This document shows, one piece after another, positions 49,875 to 60,384 of a stretch of 64,000 nt of DNA; the stretch's first letter is position 1; every line of letters starts with the position of its first letter. The stretch covers positions 124,001 to 188,000 of the forward strand of contig NZ_OZ193413.1 of assembly GCF_964275155.1 (NCBI RefSeq), written 5' to 3'. This DNA is from Curculioniphilus buchneri. Lineage in GTDB: Bacteria > Pseudomonadota > Gammaproteobacteria > Enterobacterales > Enterobacteriaceae. The notes beneath the pieces are model-generated. The model searched no databases. It was given only the letters and a program-made list of their open reading frames with translations, and was not told the DNA's origin. The position numbers and the translations under genes were made by a program.

Positions 49875-51320
49875 TTAGGTAGTGCCTCCAATTGTAATTT
49901 TATCTATTTTCAATGTTGGTTGTCCTACATTAACCGGTAAACTTTGTCCTTCTTTTTCACACATTCCTACTCCTCTATCTAATGCTAAGTCATTTCCGAC
50001 CATGGAAATTTTGTTCATGATATCAATACTAGATCCAATAAGCATTGCACCCTTTATAGGACGAGTAAGGCGGCCTTTTTCAATCATGTATGCTTCTGTA
50101 ATAGAAAAAACAAATTTACCTGAAGTAATGTCTACTTGTCCACCACCTAAATTTGGTGCATAGATTCCATAATCTACGCTAGAAATAATATCTGCTGGTT
50201 TTGATTGGCCAGCTAACATATAAGTATTAGTCATCCGTGGCATTGGAAGATGTGCATACGATTCTCTTCTTCCATTTCCAGTAGGTGAACTATCTAAAAA
50301 TCGAGCGGATAATTTATCGTGCATATATCCTTTTAACTGACCATTTTCAATGAGCACATTATACTGTCCGGGCACTCCTTCATCATCAATAGACAGTGAA
50401 CCACATAAATTATTAAGCGTCCCATCATCCACTACAGTACATAATTCAGATGCTACTTTATTTCCTATCTGTCCGCTAAAAATTGAATTACCGTGGCGAT
50501 TAAAGTCGCCCTCTAAACCATGTCCTATAGCTTCATGTAATAACACTCCCGGCCAGCCAGCTCCTAATACTACTGGCATTGGACCAGCTGGAGTTTCAAT
50601 AGCGGAAAGATTAACTAATGCCATATGTACTGCTTCTCGTGTCCAAATATCAGCACGTGCTTCATTTACATCTTTTTCCATGAAAAAATTATAATCGCAT
50701 CGACCTCCACCACCACTAGTACCATATTCTCTTTTTCCATCTTGTTCTACATGAACATGAATAGATAAACGAACCAAAGGACGTATATCTGTGGCCAAAG
50801 TACCATCAGAAGCCGCTACCAAAATATGCTCATAAATACCAGATAAACTAGCGGTAACTTCTTGCACACGTGTGTCAACAGAACGTGCTACATTATTTAT
50901 TCTATATAAGAGTGATATTTTTTCTTCACGTGATAGGCTGGACAATGGATTTATATGAGGATATGTAGGATAACATTTAATCGTTTCTAATCTTTTTATC
51001 TTTGTGTTGCCCGATTCGTTAACAATGCTACAAGCAGTTAAAGCACTTTTCTTTAGTGCCGTTAATGTAATTTGATCAGCGTAAGAAAAACCTGTTTTTT
51101 CGCCCTTGATCGCTCGTACACCAACACCTTGATTAATACTATAAAATCCATCTTTAATAATACTGCTTTCAAGTACTAAAATTTCTTGATACTTTGACTG
51201 CAGATAAATGTCTGCATAATCTAAATGTCGCGTATACATTCTTTCCAACACGGAAAAAAGATCGTTATGTTGTATATGATACGACGGGAGTAAATATTTA
51301 TTAATTAATGTCATATTCAT
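49875..51320 (-). CDS. tldD: Metalloprotease TldD
   Basis: Subunit of the TldD/TldE (PmbA) zinc protease that degrades unfolded peptides; in E. coli it processes microcin B17 and CcdA. It has 481 aa, the E. coli length. The zinc motif HEAIGH is at 262-267 (His262, Glu263, His267) and the third ligand is Cys454 in GMCEKEG. It starts MNMTLINKYLL in register with E. coli; a second in-frame ATG two codons later is possible. GAGAG precedes it. Its obligate partner pmbA is not in the window. Keeping this protease in a reduced genome hints at a housekeeping peptide-clearing role (inference). Confidence 0.95.
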   Translation of the reverse strand: MNMTLINKYLLPSYHIQHNDLFSVLERMYTRHLDYADIYLQSKYQEILVLESSIIKDGFYSINQGVGVRAIKGEKTGFSYADQITLTALKKSALTACSIVNESGNTKIKRLETIKCYPTYPHINPLSSLSREEKISLLYRINNVARSVDTRVQEVTASLSGIYEHILVAASDGTLATDIRPLVRLSIHVHVEQDGKREYGTSGGGGRCDYNFFMEKDVNEARADIWTREAVHMALVNLSAIETPAGPMPVVLGAGWPGVLLHEAIGHGLEGDFNRHGNSIFSGQIGNKVASELCTVVDDGTLNNLCGSLSIDDEGVPGQYNVLIENGQLKGYMHDKLSARFLDSSPTGNGRRESYAHLPMPRMTNTYMLAGQSKPADIISSVDYGIYAPNLGGGQVDITSGKFVFSITEAYMIEKGRLTRPIKGAMLIGSSIDIMNKISMVGNDLALDRGVGMCEKEGQSLPVNVGQPTLKIDKITIGGTT

Positions 51321-52538
51321 ATGAATGCTCTCTCAAATAAATGGACGTTATTAGCTTTTTCAATCATGATTGAAAATCATGGTTCTCTTAAGAAAGGCCG
51401 AGTTACATTATTAATCAGAATTTAGGTCCTTATATGAATTGATAAAAAATATTTATTAATTTTTATGCTATCAATGTAATCATCTTATGTGATTTATGAA
51501 AAGAACTCTTCGGCTGTATGACCATATATATAAATCAAAATTCGATTTTTATCGACAATAAAACTTTTTAAAAATTTCTTTTTAAATTAAAAGTACTTAA
51601 AACGGATATAATAGCTGTAAGCTTCTAATCTTAATTAAATTAGTCGGATCTATTTGACATTAAATAGAACATTGCGCTTTTATATAACACCAAATCAGTC
51701 ACACTCGTTACAGTATAGTACTTTTCTATATTTATATCTTTAAAATATTTTAAATATTAACAATATATAGTTCATATTATTAAATAATGCTAGATTATCT
51801 TAATGATATGGTAGAGTTCGTCAAAAGACATACGAAAACAAAAATTTTTACATTCCTTAACACAAAAATTGTTAATAGTTTTATTATGAATGATAAGACG
51901 AAGCTATATAATACATATAGCTTCTATAAAAAAGAATAACAGAAAATTGCATATTCACTCTAGATTTTAAAACAATTAAATACTTAGTTATATATAGTAT
52001 TAATTACTGATACATTTGATGATTCTATTTTAATACGTACAGTTTCATGTAGCATTTAATTTTGAAATTAAAGTGAAAGAACTTATCATTTATTCATGTT
52101 AAAAACATTGCCAATATATTAAATTAACCAATCAACATCAATGCAATAACATTGAAAATTACACTGTATATCTCAAGGGAGATTATATTCAATAATTTTA
52201 GCACTATAATTAGTTTAATAATGTCGTAATGTTCTGAAAGGTTTTTAAAAGTTTATAAAATAAGATATACAACTTCAACATGAAAGGTTACATGAATATT
52301 TTAAACTAAATATTTATCTAATGAAGTGAATTAATTATTAATCTCATTCTTAGTCAGACTGATATAATCTTCTCTCATATAAAAGAAGCTGAGACAATGT
52401 TTTAAACAAGCTATTTAAAATATATTTTCAAATATATCGAAATATTTTCATTTTTATATTATTGTGTGTTTATTCATTTTTCAGCTATATAAAGTATATG
52501 CTAATTTTACAACGTTTCTTAAATTTCATAATAATTGA
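51321..52538. other. 1.2-kb spacer upstream of tldD, with a palindrome
   Basis: No open frame. A perfect 20-bp palindrome (51357-51376, TTTTCAATCA and its complement) lies 36 bases before the tldD start on the minus strand, a place suitable for an operator. In sequence this AT-rich, roughly one such palindrome per window is expected by chance. In E. coli yhdP precedes tldD, and I could not recognise any trace of it. Confidence 0.4.
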
Positions 52539-54188
52539 TTAATGTCTCCAATACTTATAACGATTAATTAAACCATTAGTAGAACTATCATGTGTAGTGA
52601 CTATGTCATTTTGATATAGTTCTGGTAAAATGCAATCTGCAAGATGTTTTCCTAATTCAACTCCCCATTGATCAAACGTATAAATATTAAGAATAACTCC
52701 TTGAGTAAAAAATTTATGCTCATATAACGCAATCAAAGCACCTAGATTATAAGGTGTTATTTTCCTTAAAAGGAACGAATTAGTTGGGCGGTTGCCTTCA
52801 CATACTGTAAATGGCAATATATTTTTTATTTGGTCTGATGTGTGACCAGTGCTAAGCAATTCCTGTTCTATCATTGCACGTGATTTTCCAAAAGCTAACG
52901 CTTCAGTTTGGGCAAAAAAATTAGCTAATAATTTAGCATGATGATTAGAAATTGGATTATGACTAATAGTAGGAGCAATAAAATCACAAGGAACTATTCT
53001 TGTTCCTTGATGAAGAAACTGAAAAAATGCATGCTGACCATTTGTTCCCGTTTCACCCCAAACAATGGGACTTGTGTGATAATTAACAACACGACCATGA
53101 CGGTCAACACATTTACCATTTGATTCCATACTGCCCTGTTGAAGATAAGAAGCTAAACGATGCATGTATTGATCATACGGTAAAATAGCTTCTGTTGCAG
53201 CATCAAAAAAATTATTATACCAGATGCTAATTAATGCCAGTATCACAGGTAAATTATGCTCTAATGGCATGCTAGAAAAATGGTTATCCATAGCATGAGC
53301 ACCACTAAGCAATTTTTCAAAATTTTCAAATCCGAGAAATAATGCAATCGATAGTCCGATAGAAGACCAAAGTGAATAGCGGCCACCGACCCAATTCCAA
53401 AATTCAAACATGTTATTGGTATCGATTCCAAAGTCAGCTACTGCTTTAGCATTAGTAGATAATGCTGCAAAATGACGCGCAATATATTTTTCATTTTTAG
53501 CATTTTTTAGAAACCAATCTCGAGCGCTATGGGCATTAGTCATTGTCTCTTGAGTAGTAAATGTTTTGGATGCCACTAAAAATAAAGTTCTTTCCGGATT
53601 CAGCTTTTTTACTGTTTCTACAATATGAGTTCCATCTATATTAGATATGTAATGCATCGTAAGATGATTTTTGTAAGGCTGTAATGCCTCAGTAACCATA
53701 TATGGACCAAGATTAGACCCGCCGATGCCTATATTAACTATGTCAGTTATAGTCTTACCAGTATAACCGTACCATGTACCATTAATGACCTTCTCACAAA
53801 ATTGTTTCATCTTCATAAGAACTGCATTAATTTTTGGCATCACATCTTTATTGTTTATCTTGATGGGTGTATTACTACGATTACGTAATGCAATATGCAG
53901 CACTGCCCGATCTTCTGTACAATTGATTTTTGTACCTTTAAACATTGATTGAATGGCACTTTTTAAATCACATTCTTCTGCTAATGCTACTAATTTAGTA
54001 AGAGTCTCCGAAGTTATGCGATTTTTAGAATAGTCTATTAAAATTTCATCATTAAAAGTTGCTGAAAAAGATGAAAAACGTTGTGGATCTTGCTTAAATA
54101 AGTCACCAATATGAACGTTTTTTAATAGTTTAAAATGTTGTTGCAACGCTCGCCAGGCGTTTGTACGATTCGGTCTGATATTTTTCAT
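52539..54188 (-). CDS. pgi: Glucose-6-phosphate isomerase
   Basis: Interconverts glucose-6- and fructose-6-phosphate. The 549 aa from ATG at 54188 equal the E. coli length. VNIGIGGSNLGP, the signature FEFWNWVGGRYSLWS, GTNGQHAFFQ with the catalytic His, and the C-terminal FDQWGVELGK with the active-site Lys are present. A TTG four codons upstream extends the frame but has no support. The gene is alone and its Shine-Dalgarno sequence is weak. No terminator is seen. Confidence 0.97.
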   Translation of the reverse strand: MKNIRPNRTNAWRALQQHFKLLKNVHIGDLFKQDPQRFSSFSATFNDEILIDYSKNRITSETLTKLVALAEECDLKSAIQSMFKGTKINCTEDRAVLHIALRNRSNTPIKINNKDVMPKINAVLMKMKQFCEKVINGTWYGYTGKTITDIVNIGIGGSNLGPYMVTEALQPYKNHLTMHYISNIDGTHIVETVKKLNPERTLFLVASKTFTTQETMTNAHSARDWFLKNAKNEKYIARHFAALSTNAKAVADFGIDTNNMFEFWNWVGGRYSLWSSIGLSIALFLGFENFEKLLSGAHAMDNHFSSMPLEHNLPVILALISIWYNNFFDAATEAILPYDQYMHRLASYLQQGSMESNGKCVDRHGRVVNYHTSPIVWGETGTNGQHAFFQFLHQGTRIVPCDFIAPTISHNPISNHHAKLLANFFAQTEALAFGKSRAMIEQELLSTGHTSDQIKNILPFTVCEGNRPTNSFLLRKITPYNLGALIALYEHKFFTQGVILNIYTFDQWGVELGKHLADCILPELYQNDIVTTHDSSTNGLINRYKYWRH

Positions 54189-55424
54189 AATAAAGTTCAA
54201 TATTTATGTTAAAAGTATTAATAAAATAGAGATTTGTTTAATTATTTAATTTAGCTTAATGAATCCATTCTATTTAACAGAGTGAATTTACATCATCAAT
54301 GGATGACAATTATACTTAAAATTTTTAAAAACTTATGTATAATCTAGAATTATTATCTTTTTATAATTTCTGTAAATTAAAAATATAATCTTTACATTGC
54401 TAAGTATCCTTTTAATATATTGATAATATGTAATACATCAAATGTTAATGATTATTAAAATAACGTAACATCATTACTTAATATTCATTATCTTACCTAT
54501 TTAACATATTGACTGTTTCTCATATACTGAATAACAAGCGCACTGTAAATATTATGATTGTCCTAAAACAATAATCATATATTTGTATTGTAGAGAATAT
54601 AGTGTGCAAAACTGAATTAATATACACAATATGCACTACATAGAAAACAAGTTATCTAAACCATTCTGTGAAAAACAATTTCAAATACAGTGGATTCACA
54701 ATCCATAGGTGAAATGGTTTTAAATAACATTAGATAATAAAGATTAATTTTAAATTGTGATATTTTACATATTTAATAATTTTTTAAACATCCTTAAATT
54801 TTAATAAAATTAACATATATAAAGCACAAGGTTATGAGATTATATAGCATATATATGCTATATTTCTAGTTTGTTAGACTAGATATTGTCTAATTTTTCT
54901 GTTAATATTCGCTCTATAACATATAGGTATTTCACATATGAAATATGATCAACAGATTCATAGGCATTTTTCAATAACCAGGCTAAATATCAATTTATAA
55001 TAATTGTTAATTGAATTCTGTTAATATTACATACTTTATGTGTATATTTAAAATTTAAATTTTTTAAAAAAGTTGTTTTAGAAGTTAAAATAATTGGTAA
55101 AATGATAAAAAATACATCAATAGTATTGCGATCTGTATTTTTAATTTTAAAAATTCTCTCATTTTTAGATAATATTTAAGTCTAAAATTGAAAATTTCAA
55201 TACTATTGCTATTCATTAATATTTCTTTTATCCATTTAATTATCTTAATGCGCAAAAATTATCAATAAAATTGGATATTTAAAATATTCATATAATAAAT
55301 ATATATAAAAATTAATTATTGTTAATGCCAATATAAACTTTTATTTACAGATAATTAAATTTTAAAAAACTACATCATAGTTTAGTACGAATCATTCGGC
55401 TTTATGATTTTCTGGAATTATATT
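54189..55424. other. 1.2-kb divergent spacer between pgi and erpA
   Basis: No coding frame, no GC-rich hairpin and no recognisable relic (clcA precedes erpA in E. coli). It must contain the pgi and erpA promoters; none can be singled out. Confidence 0.45.
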
Positions 55425-55769
55425 ATGATTGAGACAATAAAATTACCTTTACAATTTACAGACTCAGCAGTAGATAAAGTGAAAAACTTAGTCTCTAATG
55501 AAAAAAATCCCCACTTGAAATTGCGAGTATATATTACTGGTGGTGGTTGTAGTGGTTTTCAATATGGTTTTATCCTTGATGATAAAATTAATCAGGATGA
55601 TTTTACCATTGAAAAAAAAGGTGTCACTTTAGTAGTTGATTCTATGACTTTACAATATTTGTTAGGCGGATCTATAGACTATAATGAAGGATTAGAGGGC
55701 TCACGTTTTATTGTGAAGAATCCAAATGCCAAGACTACCTGTAGCTGTGGATCTTCATTTAGTATTTAA
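55425..55769 (+). CDS. erpA: Iron-sulfur cluster insertion protein ErpA
   Basis: A-type Fe-S carrier that delivers clusters to target enzymes, essential for isoprenoid synthesis in E. coli. It has 114 aa, the E. coli length, when started at the ATG at 55425 (GGA nine bases before). The frame is open seven codons further up, without family match. The three cluster ligands are in place: Cys42 (GGGCSGF), Cys106 and Cys108 (TCSCGSSFSI). Isolated on the chromosome here. Confidence 0.95.
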   Translation: MIETIKLPLQFTDSAVDKVKNLVSNEKNPHLKLRVYITGGGCSGFQYGFILDDKINQDDFTIEKKGVTLVVDSMTLQYLLGGSIDYNEGLEGSRFIVKNPNAKTTCSCGSSFSI

Positions 55770-56745
55770 AATTCAGATATATTTTACTCGAATATTGGTG
55801 ATTTATTGAGTACTAACTTTTCTATAAAAAACTTAAATTTTTCCGAATAATTTATATTTATAATGTCACTATTAATATAGTATAGATTACATCTAGTTAA
55901 ATCTCTGATTATTTCTAATACTGAGTATAGATCTACATTATACAATAAACTCATTATACAATAAACTCTCAGAAAGATTAGTAATCTGACAATATGGTTA
56001 ACAATACGTTTAGTTTAATAAAAATAATAGCTTATTATAATCATTTAACTGTAAATAAAGAGAAAATTAGTCGATCCATTGATAATCTAAACATAACAAA
56101 AATACAATTTGTTAAAATACTTTTTATGTTTTTCTCTTTATCAAAAAGATTAAAGTAAATTAGAATGTGTAATTATTTAATTAATCGGAGAGCATGCTCT
56201 TTCATTATGAGAATGTATGCACTATCTGTATTAGTAATACATAAAATATTAGTTGAATTTTACTCAATTCGATTGATTACATTTTATGAGACACAATAAA
56301 AACAATTTTAATATAATATTTAAAACGATATTAATTCCAATTATCTTATTAAGTATGAATATAATGAAACATACATATTAATATCATTATATAAATACAT
56401 CAATATATGTTATATAAAATGCTAGCTATCTTAATATATAAATATTTTTTTTTAAAAATTCAATTAATTTATTATATGATTTATATGATCATATGAATTT
56501 AAAATATCATTTTAAATAACATGCTTTTTCCAATTACATATCGAGAATTCAATTAATGCGTGACATCGGAGGTTTTTTATGAAACTAGATAAAAATCTAT
56601 TTAGTTACTAAATAATCTACAATATCAAGATAATTGCGTCTGATTCTCGTGCTTAATTTTCATGACAGTTTAATTCATTCCTGAAACTAGTTTGATTAGA
56701 GAAGGATGTTATCCTTAACAAATAATATTAGTGATATCGAACAAG
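55770..56745. other. Spacer between erpA and aroK with an orphan ribosome binding site
   Basis: About 1 kb without a gene. A 16-bp perfect tandem repeat lies at 55936-55967. Near 56560-56611 a GGAGG (56568-56572) sits six bases before ATG AAA CTA, which opens a frame of only ten codons (56579-56611). That frame contains the small hairpin TAGAT/ATCTA. This is the strongest Shine-Dalgarno match I noticed in the window, yet it has no gene. It may be the remains of a translation start or of an aroK leader peptide. Confidence 0.4.
55936..55967. repeat. Perfect 16-bp tandem repeat
   Basis: CATTATACAATAAACT occurs twice without a gap. It is the longest of the short tandem duplications in the window. 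It lies in non-coding sequence and looks like a recent slippage product. Confidence 0.85.
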
Positions 56746-57267
56746 ATGGCAGAAAAACGAAATATTTTTCTTATTGGACCTATGGGTGCTGGAAAAAGCA
56801 CTGTTGGTCGTCAATTAGCTCAACAACTTAATATGGATTTTATTGACTCAGATCAAGAAATTGAAAAACGTACCGGAGCAGATATCAGCTGGGTATTTGA
56901 CGTAGAAGGTGAAAATAGTTTTCGAGATCGAGAAGAAAAAATTATCAACGAAATCACAAAAAACCAGAGAATTGTATTGGCTACTGGCGGTGGTTCGATA
57001 AAATCACGTGAAACACGTCATCGTCTTTCTTCCCGAGGCGTAGTCATTTACCTAGAAACCACTATCGAAAAACAACTATTTCGTACACAACGGGATAAAA
57101 AACGTCCACTTTTACAAGTAAATACCTCATTACGTGAAGTACTTGAAGCATTGGCAAATCAAAGAAATCCGCTTTATGAAAGTATTGCCGATTTCACTAT
57201 TCGCACTGATGAACAAAGTATTAAAGTAGTTGTAAACCAAATTATTAACATGCTAAAAAAGAACTGA
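56746..57267 (+). CDS. aroK: Shikimate kinase I
   Basis: Phosphorylates shikimate, the fifth step to chorismate. It has 173 aa, the E. coli length. The P-loop GPMGAGKST is at 11-19, the shikimate-binding residues are Asp34/Asp36 and Arg60 (FRDREE), and GGG is at 81-83. The start at 56746 matches MAEKRNIFL; an in-frame GTG at 56731 is rejected. The Shine-Dalgarno sequence is weak. aroB follows after 37 bases as in E. coli, forming an aroK-aroB unit that suggests aromatic amino acid or folate/quinone precursor supply. Confidence 0.96.
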   Translation: MAEKRNIFLIGPMGAGKSTVGRQLAQQLNMDFIDSDQEIEKRTGADISWVFDVEGENSFRDREEKIINEITKNQRIVLATGGGSIKSRETRHRLSSRGVVIYLETTIEKQLFRTQRDKKRPLLQVNTSLREVLEALANQRNPLYESIADFTIRTDEQSIKVVVNQIINMLKKN

Positions 57268-57304
57268 TTTAAATTAAAAGCCATTTAACAATGTTGAGCG
57301 TCTT

Positions 57305-58396
57305 ATGGAAAAAATTCAAGTCACATTAAGAGAATGCAATTATCCGATTTTCATCGGAACTGATTTATTCAGTAAACATACATCGTTTTGGCCCCTCACA
57401 TCTGGTGATAGTGCCATGCTTATCACAAATAATCGATTAGCGGACCTTTATCTAGATGTATTAGTTAATAAATTAACCCAATTTGGTATCAAAGTTGATC
57501 ATTTGGTTTTGCCTGACGGTGAGCAATATAAGTCATTAGTAATTTTAGAACAAGTTTTTTCTGCATTATTATCAAAAAATCACGGACGCGATACTACAAT
57601 TATTGCTTTCGGTGGCGGTGTAATTGGAGATTTAAGCGGATTTGCTGCCGCCAGTTATCAGCGTGGTGTACGCTTTATTCAAGTACCGACTACTCTACTC
57701 GCTCAAGTTGATGCATCAGTAGGAGGAAAAACTGCAGTAAATCATCTACTTGGAAAAAATATGATCGGCGCTTTTCATCAACCAGCTTCAGTGGTAATCA
57801 ATGTAGATTATCTAAATACTTTGCCACCAAGAGAAATCTCTTCAGGTTTAGCAGAAATTATTAAGTATGGCATCATTTTTGATGCTACACTTTTTAAGTG
57901 GCTTGAAAATTCTATAGAGTCGCTATTGGCATTAGAACCTCACACATTGATGTATTGTATCCGCCGATGCTGTGAATTAAAAGCTAAGGTGATAGCTGCT
58001 GACGAACGCGAAAAGAAAGGAGGACAGCGTACACTGCTTAATCTTGGACATACTTATGGTCATGCAATTGAGACGCATATGGGCTACGGTAATTGGCTAC
58101 ATGGAGAAGCCGTAGCTGCCGGAATCATGATGGCTGTGTACGCTGCACGTCGGCTAGGCCAATTTAGTCACATAGATACTGAACGAGTCAAGTCACTTTT
58201 ATTACGCGCACATTTACCTATCAAAGGACCAGAAACAATGCCTTCAACAGCATATCTTACGCACATGATACGTGATAAAAAAGTGATTTCTGGTCAACTA
58301 CGTCTAGTGCTACCAGTCTCACTAGGTCATGCCGTAACATATGCAGAAGTAGAAAACGATATAGTAATTCAATCTATTGAGGACTGTCGGATTTAA
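57305..58396 (+). CDS. aroB: 3-dehydroquinate synthase
   Basis: NAD- and metal-dependent cyclisation of DAHP, the second shikimate step. It has 363 aa (E. coli 362). Motifs include GGGVIGDLSGFAAA, the PTTLLAQVDASVGGKTAVN block, KNMIGAFHQP, and metal-binding NLGHTYGHAIE and GNWLHGEAVA. GAGCG precedes the ATG. A small stem CCCAT/ATGGG at 58431-58443 lies just after the stop and may be a weak 3'-end structure. In E. coli the operon continues damX-dam-rpe-gph-trpS; here damX, dam and gph are relics. Confidence 0.97.
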   Translation: MEKIQVTLRECNYPIFIGTDLFSKHTSFWPLTSGDSAMLITNNRLADLYLDVLVNKLTQFGIKVDHLVLPDGEQYKSLVILEQVFSALLSKNHGRDTTIIAFGGGVIGDLSGFAAASYQRGVRFIQVPTTLLAQVDASVGGKTAVNHLLGKNMIGAFHQPASVVINVDYLNTLPPREISSGLAEIIKYGIIFDATLFKWLENSIESLLALEPHTLMYCIRRCCELKAKVIAADEREKKGGQRTLLNLGHTYGHAIETHMGYGNWLHGEAVAAGIMMAVYAARRLGQFSHIDTERVKSLLLRAHLPIKGPETMPSTAYLTHMIRDKKVISGQLRLVLPVSLGHAVTYAEVENDIVIQSIEDCRI

Positions 58397-59187
58397 AATT
58401 AAAATAGTAATATATTTTTTTAGGAAGCACCCCATAAAATGGGTCGTTTATTTAAAAATAGAATATGAATTAGTCAAAGATACATAACTTCTAATAAAAA
58501 GTTTTTGTGTATTTGAAAAGCGTGAACTTTTAAAAAAATAATATTTAAATGTCACTTAATGGCAGGCATTGCTATGTTAGCTTTATACCAATACCAATTA
58601 GACGTATCTTAGCTTTAAGAGTCCTATTTATTAAATTTTTTCCACTCTTATTGAAATGGAATGAACAATGATGAGCACTCTCAAAACAGTATTCATCGTT
58701 CTTAATTAATTTTCAACACTCATTAAAACGTTTTCCTATATTTCTAGCAATAAAATATTCTAATATTAATTACTATACTCATATACTTGTTAGGTATAGC
58801 ATTAGATTGACTATGTATTAAATATCTAATGTATCCAAAATCATTTAAATGATATTATTACTAACTCGTTGTTAATTTTATTCACAGTGAATTAGAACAT
58901 CTATTCACTAAAAGATACAATAATACTTTATTGCTAGCAAAAAAGGATGAATGGCGTCATTTTTTTTCAAATGGAAAAATCATAATTCATTATCTATTAC
59001 ATTGCTTACGTTAAGCAAATATTTAAGCATATGGAGTACATTATTCTTGGTTGCATCAGTTAAAATTAACATTAGTCATTATTAATAAAAAATTATTAAA
59101 ATTTATGCAATATCAATTGAAGAACAAATAGAAATAATTAGAAATAATATGTTTTGGATTATATCCACATAGTGTAATACCAATTAT
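58397..59187. other. Spacer that should hold the front of damX
   Basis: About 800 bases with no gene. By synteny it corresponds to the N-terminal, membrane and linker parts of damX, whose low-complexity sequence would decay quickly; nothing of it is readable. The only structure noted is the weak CCCAT/ATGGG stem at its start. Confidence 0.4.
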
Positions 59188-59397
59188 TATTATACGTTAC
59201 AATTTAATTATACATTATAATTAATAACATTTAAGTTTATATACAACAACATTACTTTACTGATTGTTGAAAGTAAAAAATTTTGCTATCATCATTCCTA
59301 ATGCGCATTAATGTACGAAAATTGTTCTTTTTATAGCATACATCATAGTAACAAAATTATTTTTTTCCTGCGTATACAAAAAGCAGATGAAGGATAA
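59188..59397 (+). pseudogene. damX: Relic of damX, SPOR domain
   Basis: DamX is a division protein whose C-terminal SPOR domain binds denuded septal murein. Here codons TAT TAT ACG TTA CAA (59188-59202) read YYTLQ, like HYTLQL at the SPOR start. Further on a patch around 59284-59320 resembles AVSTLPADVQAK. The end, 59371-59397, reads RIQKADEG-stop where E. coli has RQVQADLK-stop. Frame is lost between the patches. The spacing from this stop to the dam relic (117 bases) is close to the E. coli spacing. Confidence 0.6.
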
Positions 59398-59514
59398 ATA
59401 GAAACTTAAAACGAAAAATATAATAAGTATTTTTTAAGGGAACAACTTTGAGTTTGTTAATAAAAAGATATGGTATACTGCTTTATATGAAAAATATGAG
59501 AAATAGTTTAAATT

Positions 59515-60330
59515 ATGAAGAAAAATCATATATTTAAAAATGAGCTGGAAATAGCTACTCATTAAGACTATCTAAAAATTTTTTCCAGAAAATTGCTTAA
59601 TTGAACCTCTTTTTAGCATTGATTCAAGATTTGTTAATCTTGATTAAGTATGCTATACCCTCATGATAAACATCATAAGTGATTTTAGCAATCTATTTAA
59701 TATTATTAAGATAACCGATAAATTTTATTCGAGATGTTTGAATAATTATTTTTTGTTAATGCTCATACTTTCTTCTGAAAGTACATTGTGCACTTCGAAA
59801 GAAATTTCATTGCTTTACTGACGCCTATCGTCATGCCATATTGTTTCTTTATTTCAATATACATTGCTATTATAATGTTTTATATCGACATCATATGATG
59901 TGAATAAAAAATGTAATATTTCTTTTGATCGTTATAAAAACTCTATTTTTATGAAATAAAATTTCATTATTTTCTATTCAAATTAGAAACACAATTTTTT
60001 ATGTGAATGGTATCAATAAACTTTATTACATGCATTGCTTGGATAAGCAATATTACGATACTACTTATGTACTACTTTTAAATGGTATAAATTTTACAGC
60101 TTACTATGCAAAAATTTTGGTTTAACTGAATGAATAACAAGTAGCGTATATAGCAACAAGTTATCACACAAAACTCATCATACACCAGCAGTACTCATTG
60201 AAAATCATAAAATAACTGTATTAAAATGGTACATTGATGCCTTTCTAGTTTACATTACGTCACAGTATGCTGTACTGTTAATAGTAATATGTTCAAACGT
60301 ATAGTTTTAACCAATTTATCAGCATTGTAT
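59515..60330 (+). pseudogene. dam: Full-length relic of dam (DNA adenine methyltransferase)
   Basis: Dam methylates GATC for mismatch repair and replication timing. The relic begins ATG AAG AAA AAT (MKKN as in Dam) and keeps several blocks in order. 59579-59647 reads FFPENCLIEPLFSIDSRFV for LPKGECLVEPFVGAGSVFL. 59663-59740 reads like INSDLISLYNIVK. 59913-59953 reads NISFDRYKNSIF for NVPFGRYKKPYF. 60057-60068 reads DTTY for the catalytic DPPY, followed by NFTAYY for NFTAYH. 60176-60240 reads like HIPVLISNHDT...WYQRA, and 60322-60330 reads ALY. Many stops and frameshifts interrupt it. Its length and distance to rpe are essentially those of E. coli, so decay is by substitutions and small indels. 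Confidence 0.85.
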
Positions 60331-60384
60331 AATTTAAAATAAATTGTTGAACTATAAAACAGTACATTGTTAAAGAGATATTGT

